From: an uncultured Eubacteriales bacterium
Lineage (GTDB): Bacteria > Bacillota > Clostridia > UMGS1840
NCBI GenBank assembly: GCA_900555525.1
Contig: USLP01000075.1
Coordinates: forward strand, 1 to 6,658
Direction: 5' to 3'
DNA: 6,658 bases
In this document: positions 1 through 5,496 of the stretch, piece by piece
How positions within the stretch are numbered: the stretch's first letter is position 1
Layout of the letters: each line of letters starts with the position of its first letter
Translations under genes and position numbers: made by a program
Notes under the pieces: generated by a model
Database searches by the model: none
Told to the model about the DNA's origin: nothing
Seen by the model: only the letters and a program-made list of their open reading frames with translations

Positions 1-153
1 ATGCTTAAGGAAAACAAATATAAAATATATGAAATTGCCGAAAAAGTCGGCTACGAAAACACAAAATATTTTTTCAGAGTATTTAAGCTTTATACGGGAT
101 ATACGCCTAAAGATTATATTCAAAACGTACTCGGAAAGAAAGTTGAAGAATAG
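1..153 (+). CDS. AraC-family transcriptional regulator, C-terminal fragment (5' end outside window)
   Basis: The reading frame enters from the left edge and ends at TAG 151-153, giving the last 50 residues. They match the second helix-turn-helix of AraC/XylS DNA-binding domains: an IYEIAEKVGYEN recognition-helix block, then YFFRVFKLYTGYTPKDY, the usual family signature near the C-terminus. The ATG at position 1 is very probably an internal methionine, because the first half of the HTH domain must lie upstream. The next gene, a YesM-like histidine kinase, begins 2 bases after the stop. In Firmicutes such kinases normally pair with YesN-type response regulators (receiver plus AraC domain), so the missing N-terminal part is probably a receiver domain; that is inference. 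The likely role is DNA-binding output of the two-component system, often controlling carbohydrate uptake or use. Confidence 0.88.
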   Translation: MLKENKYKIYEIAEKVGYENTKYFFRVFKLYTGYTPKDYIQNVLGKKVEE

Positions 154-155
154 CT

Positions 156-1892
156 ATGGATATAAAGTTCAGCATAAAAGAAATTAAGAAAAACGGATAT
201 TTTTTCTTTAAAAACGCACTTCTTATAACGGGGTGCTTTCTTGTAGTTATCATTTTTCTTATGGTTTTAATCGGCTGGAGCAATCTTAAAAATCAGCGTG
301 ATAAATCGATTGAAAATGTTGACAAAAGCATACAGAATATTCATAATTTAAGTGAAGAATTTTTTTCCACCTACTATGTTCAGCTCGGTAAAATCATAAT
401 CTCGGGAAATGCCACGATGTTTTCAAAAAAAAGTCTAAATGAAGAATTTCTTTTAAAAAAGCTTACCGAGCTTAAGGAAACGCTTAATATCGGCACATCT
501 TTGGTAAATTCCGTTAATTCAATATATCTTTACAGCCCGTATCGGGATTATATCATCACAACGAACGGTACAACAAGTGTTGCGTCTTTTGAAGACCTCG
601 GCTGGCTCGATGATGAAAATTTCCAAGGCTCTGACGGCAAGGTATGCGTTTTTTCGAGATTTATGCCGAGCTACGGTAATGTTTTAAGCTTCACATACAC
701 AATAAACACAGGCGAAAGAAATATTACAGGCGTTATAAATATAGATTTGGCGCAGCATTTAAGTCTTTACAAAAATGAGGGTACGGACAAAATTATCTTT
801 TTCAATAACAAAACAAATAAAATCGAATATCAAAGCGATACGGAGCTTTCATCGGCTGAGCTTATGTCGCTTCTCAATAAATCGCCCAATAAAAGCGATG
901 TAATAAAAAACAAGGGTAAATATTATGCCGTATCGAGCATGAAATCCCAATACGGTGATTTTTCGTACGGTATTGTCGAAGAACTCCCCGACTATAAGAG
1001 AACAAACTTTTTTACTTATCTTATACTGATTTTCTGCGTTTTGGCTGTGCTTGTATTTTCGGCATTTATGGTTCTTCTGTATACCGATTCGAGCTACCGC
1101 CCCATTCGTGAAATTGCGGAAATTCTGGAGCAGCCTACTTCAGAAATTTCAAAAAATTATCTTGAAAATGATGAAACAACAAGAAAAATTGCGCAGAGTA
1201 TTTTGTCTATGGTTACGACAAACGACACGCTCAAATCCGAGCTTCAAAAAAAGACGAAAATTTTTGAATATGCACAGCTTAAGGCGCTGCAATGGCAAAT
1301 GAATCCGCATTTTATATTTAACACACTCAATATGCTTTACATGATGTCGCTTGACAAAAAGGCGGATAAACAGCTGTTTTCGTCGGCAATACTCTCGCTT
1401 TCAAAGCTTATGAGATACTATCTGAAAACCGAAACCATGACAGTAACGCTTTCGGAAGAAAAAAGCATGACGGAAGAATATTTGAAAATAATGCGCGCAA
1501 GAAACGGCGATACGTTTAAGGTTGCATGGGATATTGACGGCAGTCTTTACGGCAAGCAGGTTACAAAAATGTGTATTCAGCCTGTTTTGGAAAACTGCTT
1601 CAAATACGGAATAAGCACGGCGGAGGGTACGCCCGAAATAACAATATCGGCACACCCCGCGGGAAAATATTTTGTTATTTCGGTATGCGATAACTGCTCC
1701 GAAATAACGCAAAAAACCACCGATGAGCTGAATGCGCTTTTCAAAAAAGATACGGATATTCCCGAAACACACATAGGGCTTAACAATATTAATGCAAGAA
1801 TTGTGCTGATGTACGGACGTCCGTGCGGAATAACCGTCCAAAACAGTCTCCCCAAAAAAGGGCTTACGGTAAATATGAAATTTCCAATTTAA
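156..1892 (+). CDS. YesM-like membrane sensor histidine kinase (His_kinase/HATPase_c family)
   Basis: This 578-residue kinase fits the YesM/LytS-type family. A first membrane segment lies at about residues 15-40. An extracytoplasmic region follows (about 42-284, Cache-like by position and length, not by a recognisable motif), then a second membrane segment at about 285-309 and a short HAMP-like linker (SSYRPIREIAEIL). The phosphoacceptor block is QWQMNPHFIFNTLN with His385. The ATP-binding domain has its N box at QPVLENCFKYG (Asn480), G1 at VCDNCSEI (Asp512) and G2 at HIGLNNINARI (Gly541). Two glycine positions differ from the usual DNGxG and GxGLxN: Cys514 and Ser515 replace the G1 glycines, and His replaces the first G2 glycine. 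The gene starts 2 bases after the AraC-type gene with only a weak Shine-Dalgarno, which suggests translational coupling. Family knowledge predicts that it senses an external ligand and phosphorylates the upstream regulator; the ligand cannot be read from the sequence. Confidence 0.93.
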   Translation: MDIKFSIKEIKKNGYFFFKNALLITGCFLVVIIFLMVLIGWSNLKNQRDKSIENVDKSIQNIHNLSEEFFSTYYVQLGKIIISGNATMFSKKSLNEEFLLKKLTELKETLNIGTSLVNSVNSIYLYSPYRDYIITTNGTTSVASFEDLGWLDDENFQGSDGKVCVFSRFMPSYGNVLSFTYTINTGERNITGVINIDLAQHLSLYKNEGTDKIIFFNNKTNKIEYQSDTELSSAELMSLLNKSPNKSDVIKNKGKYYAVSSMKSQYGDFSYGIVEELPDYKRTNFFTYLILIFCVLAVLVFSAFMVLLYTDSSYRPIREIAEILEQPTSEISKNYLENDETTRKIAQSILSMVTTNDTLKSELQKKTKIFEYAQLKALQWQMNPHFIFNTLNMLYMMSLDKKADKQLFSSAILSLSKLMRYYLKTETMTVTLSEEKSMTEEYLKIMRARNGDTFKVAWDIDGSLYGKQVTKMCIQPVLENCFKYGISTAEGTPEITISAHPAGKYFVISVCDNCSEITQKTTDELNALFKKDTDIPETHIGLNNINARIVLMYGRPCGITVQNSLPKKGLTVNMKFPI

Positions 1893-1915
1893 AACGGGGC
1901 TTTTGCCCCGTTTTT
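1891..1915. terminator. Bidirectional intrinsic terminator between convergent operons
   Basis: A perfect 10-bp inverted repeat (AAAACGGGGC at 1891-1900 and GCCCCGTTTT at 1905-1914) encloses a TTTT loop. It has a T tract on the plus strand and, by symmetry, on the minus strand. It begins within the kinase stop codon (1890-1892) and reaches the stop codon of the minus-strand phosphoesterase gene (1914-1916), so it can end both transcripts. Confidence 0.92.
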
Positions 1916-2891
1916 AATATTCAATCACTCTGTCTTTTCCTGCGCCGAAACGATAAATATATATGCGTTTCTCATTCTGCTTTACAAGAACAGCGTCCCA
2001 CAAATCCTGATTTTTTTCTTTTTTTCTGTCCGTTATTTTTCTTACGTCTTTTGATTTTGAATACGATTCCAAATTCGGAGATAACGACGCAGTAAGTATA
2101 AAATTAATATCTGCCGTTTTGTCCTCCGCATCGCAGTTGTAATATCCCGAAAACCAGCCGCCTACGTTTATTCCCCTGTTTTTCGCCTGCTGAACAATTG
2201 CGATTGTCTGCTCGGTGGAATAACCGTTATAAACAAAAGGAGCGTTTCCCGTTTCGTATTTCGTCATTGGTAGCGCATTTGAAAATATAAGCGCCGTACT
2301 CCCCTCTTTTAAGTTAAGAGCTTCGTTTTTCAGCCACGAAAGCTCTGAAATTTCAAACATACGATTTTTTTGGAAAAGCTCGGATTTTTCATCAATTTGC
2401 GTAAAATATGACGACATAAAAATGAGTCTTGTGTTTTTATCGGGGATATCTGCATAGAAATACGGTTTGTTTTTTATACGCTGTATAAAAGGGTATTTTT
2501 GCAGATAAGCCGTCGCTTTATACCAAACTTCATCCGTCATCATATTAAGCGCAAGCTGTCCCGTATAGCGTTCGTCACGCCAGCCGTCTTTCTCACCGGG
2601 AACGACAAAAAGCCGTTTATTTTTTATACTGTTTTCATATTTTGAAAATTCACTTTTTAAAAGCTGAATCGTAATATTTTTAGGATTGTTTCCGTTTGTA
2701 ATTCCGCCCAAATGCGCAACAAAATCAAAGCCGACAGCCTCGTCAACATATGAAATGTTTTCACGTGTTATGTCTCCCGTATCGGTTAAATGCGAATCCG
2801 TCAAAAGTGCAAAGCATATGTCGCCGTTTTCGTAATTTTCTTTTATAGCTTTTATTGTTTTCTTTGCTTCGTTTATAAAATACTTTTCCAT
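1914..2891 (-). CDS. Metallophosphoesterase paralogue with degenerate active site (probable pseudoenzyme)
   Basis: This 325-residue protein has no signal peptide or membrane segment and is probably cytoplasmic. It is a tandem paralogue of the next gene upstream. From their start codons to about residue 103 the two align without gaps, and both end in a DLW(D/E)AV block followed by RFGAGxDR. The fold is the calcineurin-like metallophosphoesterase type, but most metal ligands present in the twin are changed. Asp32 and His34 of the first motif remain. The GD aspartate is Gly63, GNHD is GEKD (Glu100, Lys101), the SHY histidine is Asn205, and GDLHGD reads GYYNCD (Tyr250, Asn252). The long open frame and conserved structural positions suggest a maintained protein, not decay, perhaps regulatory or a partner of its twin (inference). 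The start is ATG at 2891 behind AGGAGG, 9 bases upstream. The gap to the upstream gene is 13 bases, so the two are co-transcribed. Confidence 0.88.
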   Translation of the reverse strand: MEKYFINEAKKTIKAIKENYENGDICFALLTDSHLTDTGDITRENISYVDEAVGFDFVAHLGGITNGNNPKNITIQLLKSEFSKYENSIKNKRLFVVPGEKDGWRDERYTGQLALNMMTDEVWYKATAYLQKYPFIQRIKNKPYFYADIPDKNTRLIFMSSYFTQIDEKSELFQKNRMFEISELSWLKNEALNLKEGSTALIFSNALPMTKYETGNAPFVYNGYSTEQTIAIVQQAKNRGINVGGWFSGYYNCDAEDKTADINFILTASLSPNLESYSKSKDVRKITDRKKEKNQDLWDAVLVKQNEKRIYIYRFGAGKDRVIEY

Positions 2892-2900
2892 GGCATCAAT

Positions 2901-2906
2901 CCTCCT
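2901..2906 (-). promoter_or_regulatory. Ribosome binding site overlapping the upstream stop codon
   Basis: On the minus strand AGGAGG lies 9 bases before the ATG of the degenerate phosphoesterase gene. It shares bases with the TAG stop (2907-2905) of the intact phosphoesterase gene. This arrangement favours translational coupling of the two paralogues. Confidence 0.85.
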
Positions 2907-3873
2907 AATATGTCAAAATTCTGTCTTCGCCCGCACCGAAGCGTATAAGCGAAATTTTGCGTTTTTTTGTATTAAGAGATACGGCTTCCCATAAATCCTC
3001 GCTCACCGTGTTAAGCTCACGTTTCGGATAATATCCGAGTGCGGGCATTTTCCAAAGTTGTGGTACGTATGCAGTTTCGGACGCGGTTATTACGCAGTTT
3101 ATACCGCATATTTTATTTGCATAATCTCCGTGCAAGTCGCCCGCAAACCAAATAGGAACACTAAAGCCGTGTTTTTCTTTTGCTTTTAAAACCGTTTGAA
3201 ACTCTTCGCTTTTTTCCAGAACATCATCATCAACGCCGCCCTCGGAATTAAAACTGCCGAAAGGAACATAATGTGAAAAAAACATGACAGTCCAATCGTT
3301 TGAAACGTTTAACGCTTCATTTGAAAGCCATTCAATCTGCTCCTTTTTTATACCGTAAATCTTTTTAAAAACTCCTTCGGGTGAATATTCATAATTAAAT
3401 GCGCATATAAAAACAAGACGAATTTTCTCATCGGGAAAATCCGCATAATAATACGGGTCAATATTTTTCCTATGTACATTCGGATAACGGCTTAAAAACT
3501 TTGTTGCACGATACCAAACCTCGTCTGTTGCCATATCATTCACACAGTTTTCCAAATCGCAAAAGCCGTCATGATTACCCTGCGTCGGATAAAACTCCTT
3601 TGATTTCACGGAATTTATAAAGCTTTTCATTTGCTGTGCGAAAATTTCTTCCGTATATTTTTTGGGAATATTTCCGTTTAGAAAATCGCCCAAATGAGCC
3701 AAAAATCTGAAATTAAGTTCTTCGTCCGCCGCCTTTATGTTCTTGAGAGTTTCGGGCAAAGAATTATCAAGATGTGTGTCCGTAACAACCGCAAAAACAA
3801 AATTGCCGCCCGCTTTTTTGATTTTTTGTACCGTATCCCGAAGCTCGTTCTCATAGCATTTTTTTATACTCAT
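2905..3873 (-). CDS. Calcineurin-like metallophosphoesterase, catalytic set intact
   Basis: A 322-residue protein when started at the ATG at 3873. The motifs of a dinuclear-metal phosphoesterase appear in order: DTH (Asp32, His34), GD (Asp63), GNHD (Asn100, His101), SH (His201) and GDLHGD (His248). The final motif has Asp246 where many relatives have GHxH. The C-terminus carries RFGAGEDR, a block I associate with a Firmicute subgroup of these enzymes; the substrate is unknown. No signal peptide is visible, so a cytoplasmic hydrolase is likely. An in-frame ATG at 3903 would add 10 residues, but it lies beside the -10 box (3904-3909), ahead of the predicted transcript start. The ATG at 3873 has GGAG 9 bases upstream and matches the start of the paralogue. 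First gene of a two-gene operon running towards the shared terminator. Confidence 0.92.
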   Translation of the reverse strand: MSIKKCYENELRDTVQKIKKAGGNFVFAVVTDTHLDNSLPETLKNIKAADEELNFRFLAHLGDFLNGNIPKKYTEEIFAQQMKSFINSVKSKEFYPTQGNHDGFCDLENCVNDMATDEVWYRATKFLSRYPNVHRKNIDPYYYADFPDEKIRLVFICAFNYEYSPEGVFKKIYGIKKEQIEWLSNEALNVSNDWTVMFFSHYVPFGSFNSEGGVDDDVLEKSEEFQTVLKAKEKHGFSVPIWFAGDLHGDYANKICGINCVITASETAYVPQLWKMPALGYYPKRELNTVSEDLWEAVSLNTKKRKISLIRFGAGEDRILTY

Positions 3874-3882
3874 AATAATCCG

Positions 3883-3886
3883 CTCC
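3883..3886 (-). promoter_or_regulatory. Ribosome binding site that fixes the phosphoesterase start
   Basis: GGAG on the minus strand lies 9 bases ahead of the ATG at 3873. It supports that start over the in-frame ATG at 3903, which lies upstream of the expected transcription start near 3897. Confidence 0.75.
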
Positions 3887-3903
3887 AATTTAATATTTTT
3901 CAC

Positions 3904-3932
3904 ATTATACCATATTTTTAAAAATTTGTAAA
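3904..3932 (-). promoter_or_regulatory. Sigma-A promoter of the phosphoesterase operon
   Basis: On the minus strand the -35 box TTTACA (3932-3927) and the -10 box TATAAT (3909-3904) are separated by exactly 17 bases, and TGG before the -10 gives an extended -10. The predicted start is near 3897, leaving a leader of about 24 bases. It is divergent from the tRNA promoter. Confidence 0.85.
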
Positions 3933-3974
3933 CTGTTTTTGGAAATTTAATCTATTATTTTTCATAAAAATGTA

Positions 3975-4003
3975 TTGACAAAATCAAAATATTAGTGTAT
4001 AAT
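3975..4003 (+). promoter_or_regulatory. Consensus sigma-A promoter of tRNA-Pro
   Basis: TTGACA (3975-3980) and TATAAT (3998-4003) are both perfect consensus hexamers with a 17-base spacer. The predicted start near 4010 is about 9 bases before the mature tRNA 5' end. Strong promoters of this form are typical of stable RNA genes. Confidence 0.92.
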
Positions 4004-4018
4004 ACATTAGTGTTGTTT

Positions 4019-4095
4019 CGAGGCGTAGCTCAGTTTGGTAGAGTGCATGCTTTGGGAGCATGATGCCGCAGGTTCAAGTCCTGTCGCCTCGACCA
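4019..4095 (+). tRNA. tRNA-Pro, anticodon UGG
   Basis: A 77-base cloverleaf with an encoded CCA end (4093-4095). The acceptor stem pairs CGAGGCG (4019-4025) with CGCCTCG (4085-4091), all seven pairs Watson-Crick, with discriminator A4092. The D stem is GCTC/GAGT with one G-T pair. The anticodon stem CATGC/GCATG encloses loop TTTGGGA, with the anticodon TGG at 4053-4055. The T arm is GCAGG TTCAAGT CCTGT (4068-4084). It reads CCA and, with the usual wobble modification, other proline codons. It is a single-gene unit with its own promoter and terminator. Confidence 0.98.
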
Positions 4096-4099
4096 CATT

Positions 4100-4143
4100 A
4101 AAAACCGCATGGTTACTGAAAAGTCATTAACCATGCGGTTTTT
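4100..4143 (+). terminator. Intrinsic terminator of tRNA-Pro with a long perfect stem
   Basis: A 16-bp perfect inverted repeat (4100-4115 and 4128-4143) has a 12-base loop and core CCGCATGGTTA/TAACCATGCGG. The arm ends are an A run and a T run, so it could work in both directions. It begins 5 bases after the tRNA CCA end. Confidence 0.92.
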
Positions 4144-4274
4144 GCTTATCTTTTTACTAAAATAATTTTTACTAAATTTTGACATTTTTTAGCCTATTTT
4201 AAGCTTTTTTTAACAAAAGATGACACGAAATTCAGATTAAAAAGTATTGCCTTATTAATTCCAACCCAGCTTGA
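4144..4274. other. A+T-rich intergenic stretch without a recognisable gene
   Basis: No supported gene was seen on either strand. It holds a short direct repeat TTTTTACTAAA at 4151-4161 and 4166-4176, 15 bases apart, and one arm (GCCTTAT, 4248-4254) of a 7-bp inverted repeat with ATAAGGC at 4297-4303. Neither has an assignable function. Confidence 0.6.
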
Positions 4275-4541
4275 ACTTCAATACTAAACCTTAAACATAA
4301 GGCTCTTGTCGACCTTGCGATTGAAACAAAAAACGGAGCAGGCGAATTTGCCGTACAGTATAGCGGTAAAGTTAATGAATGGTTCACAAACTATCTTAAA
4401 CGAATACAAGAAAATCCCGAATTATATTCAGAGAAAATTATTGAAAGATATGCAAGTCTCTTATCAGATACAACAGATTGGGTTTACGACTTTAAAAATG
4501 ATATTGTTCAAAAGAAGCAGAAGCTTGTCGAAAACACTTGA
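4275..4541 (+). pseudogene. Remnant of an unidentified protein-coding gene (no start codon)
   Basis: One frame is open from just after a TGA (4272-4274) to a TGA at 4539-4541, 88 codons, without ATG, GTG or TTG in a usable place. From about 4302 its translation has the composition of a real soluble protein: ALVDLAIETKNGAGEFAVQ, then NEWFTNYLKRIQENPELY, then DTTDWVYDFKNDIVQ. It is mostly helical in appearance, mixes acidic and basic residues, and has two tryptophans. After the TGA the same frame continues with plausible codons interrupted by TAA (4554-4556), for example NEIFADNNSIVG before TAA 4593-4595. This looks like a 5'-truncated gene with later stops. An overlapping TTG-start frame (4306-4590) gives a low-complexity K/L/S/Q-rich product and is probably a shadow. 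I do not recognise the family. The position just after a tRNA fits debris of an integrated element, but no integrase or att repeat is visible. Confidence 0.55.
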
Positions 4542-4738
4542 ATTGAATTTGTCTAAAATGAAATCTTTGCAGACAATAACTCAATCGTAGGGTAATCACG
4601 GGCACTTCGCAAAATATGACCCAAATTTTAGCTTGAAAATCATTGTAAGACAATTACGGTTGTGGTGTAACAATTGTCAAGCTTTTTTCAATTAACAAAT
4701 GATATATTGTAATTCTGCAATGCAAATTGTTTTATCTG
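4542..4738. other. Intergenic region with decayed coding-like traces and inverted repeats
   Basis: No intact gene was seen. A short frame at 4591-4695 after TAG 4588-4590 reads GHFAKYDPNFSLKII and onward to TAA; it may continue the upstream remnant after a frameshift, or be chance. Inverted repeats sit at 4630-4683, and 4684-4738 is A+T-rich spacer before the response-regulator promoter. Confidence 0.5.
4630..4688 (+). terminator. Possible imperfect intrinsic terminator
   Basis: AGCTTGA (4630-4636) can pair with TCAAGCT (4677-4683), and GACAATT (4649-4655) with AATTGTC (4672-4678), followed by a T run. The helices overlap at the right arm and leave a large bulge, so the structure is weak. 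It could end transcription from the gene remnant ahead of the next promoter. Confidence 0.35.
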
Positions 4739-4767
4739 TTGACAACATCAAAAAGCTGTGATATAAT
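4739..4767 (+). promoter_or_regulatory. Sigma-A promoter of the LytTR/AgrC-like operon
   Basis: TTGACA (4739-4744) and TATAAT (4762-4767) are perfect hexamers with a 17-base spacer, plus TGA before the -10 (extended -10). The predicted start near 4774 gives a leader of about 25 bases to the ATG at 4800. The strength suggests substantial basal expression without needing an activator. Confidence 0.9.
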
Positions 4768-4799
4768 AAATTCATAAAAATGAAAAAGGATTACATATC

Positions 4800-5496
4800 A
4801 TGAGAATAGCGATTTGCGACGATTTAAAAATCGACAGAGAACAAATTACAAAGGCGTTGAAAGACATAGGCGGCGAATTTTCCGTAAATGAATTTGACGA
4901 CGGGCATGAACTTTTGAAAAGTCATGCGTTAAGTCCGTATGACCTTATTATTCTTGATATTCTGATGCCGAAAATAAGCGGTATCGATACGGCTTCTTCG
5001 TGAAACCGACACCGAAACTCCTGTTATTTTTATATCAACAAGCGAAGAATTCGGAGTTATGAGTTATCGCGTTTTGGCTTTTGATTATCTTTTGAAACCG
5101 ATTGATAAAAATCTTTTGGAAAAATCCTTAAAAAGGCTCAATCAAAAAAACAGCAAAAAGGATTTTGTTTCGGTTACATATTCGGGTGCGGAAACGAAAA
5201 TACTTTTGTCAAATATTCAATGCTTGGAGAGCAATTTGCGAAAGGTTATATTTACACTGTCCGAGGGAAAAGAAATTGAAATAGTCAGCAAGCTTGCAGA
5301 CTATGAAAAATTTTTGATTTCGCACGGTTTTTGCAGATGTCATAAAAGCTATATTGTAAACATCGAGCATATCGACAGCATAGACGGAGATACGTTTCAT
5401 CTTATGTGCGGAAAAGCTGTTAAAATCTCAAGAGCGTTTCAAAAGAGCGCAAAAAAAGCATACTTTGACTACATTTTCGGTACGGAGGCGGAATGA
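4800..5496 (+). pseudogene. LytTR-family response regulator, frameshifted in the receiver domain
   Basis: The start is ATG 4800 with AAGGA 9 bases upstream. Frame one gives 67 residues: acidic pair CDD (Asp7, Asp8), phosphoacceptor Asp53 in ILDILMPK, then GIDTA, and ends at TGA 5001-5003. The next frame (+1) continues the receiver without loss of homology: LLRETDTETPVIFIS, then the conserved Lys in LLKPID (codon 5095-5097). A LytTR DNA-binding domain follows, with FCRCHKSYIVNI and VKISRAF, to TGA 5494-5496. Family receivers usually read G-I-x-T-A-x-x-L-R-E, so about 5 bases seem to be missing within 4989-4999. Frame one alone would lack the Lys, the last receiver helices and the DNA-binding domain. 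An intact protein would be about 233 residues, normal for an AgrA/LytR-type regulator that binds DNA when phosphorylated by the downstream kinase. The shift may be a mutation or an assembly error; programmed frameshifting seems unlikely. Confidence 0.88.

Noticed and set aside
1401..1855. Minus-strand open frames opposite the YesM-like kinase
   Set aside because: They lie antisense to strongly supported kinase motifs, have no ribosome binding site or promoter, and their products show no recognisable domain.
3874..3903. Ten-residue N-terminal extension of the intact phosphoesterase from the ATG at 3903
   Set aside because: This ATG lies next to the -10 box and ahead of the expected transcription start. 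The ATG at 3873 has a good GGAG and matches the paralogue's start.
4069..4320. Possible att-site duplication of the tRNA-Pro 3' end near the GTCGACC at 4308
   Set aside because: Only a few scattered bases match the tRNA 3' end, with no continuous direct repeat and no integrase in the window.
4306..4590. Open frame of 94 codons starting at TTG
   Set aside because: It overlaps a more protein-like frame, has a low-complexity K/L/S/Q-rich product, needs a TTG start and has no convincing ribosome binding site, so it is probably a shadow of the remnant.
4735..4744. Possible LytTR binding site (TCTGTTGACA) overlapping the -35 box
   Set aside because: The match is mostly the TTGACA hexamer itself, and no second repeat is seen at the expected spacing, so autoregulation is not supported.
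4992..5003. Programmed +1 frameshift producing the full regulator
   Set aside because: There is no prfB-like slippery codon with an internal Shine-Dalgarno, and a simple +1 shift would leave the receiver about two residues short of the family pattern. A deletion explains it better.
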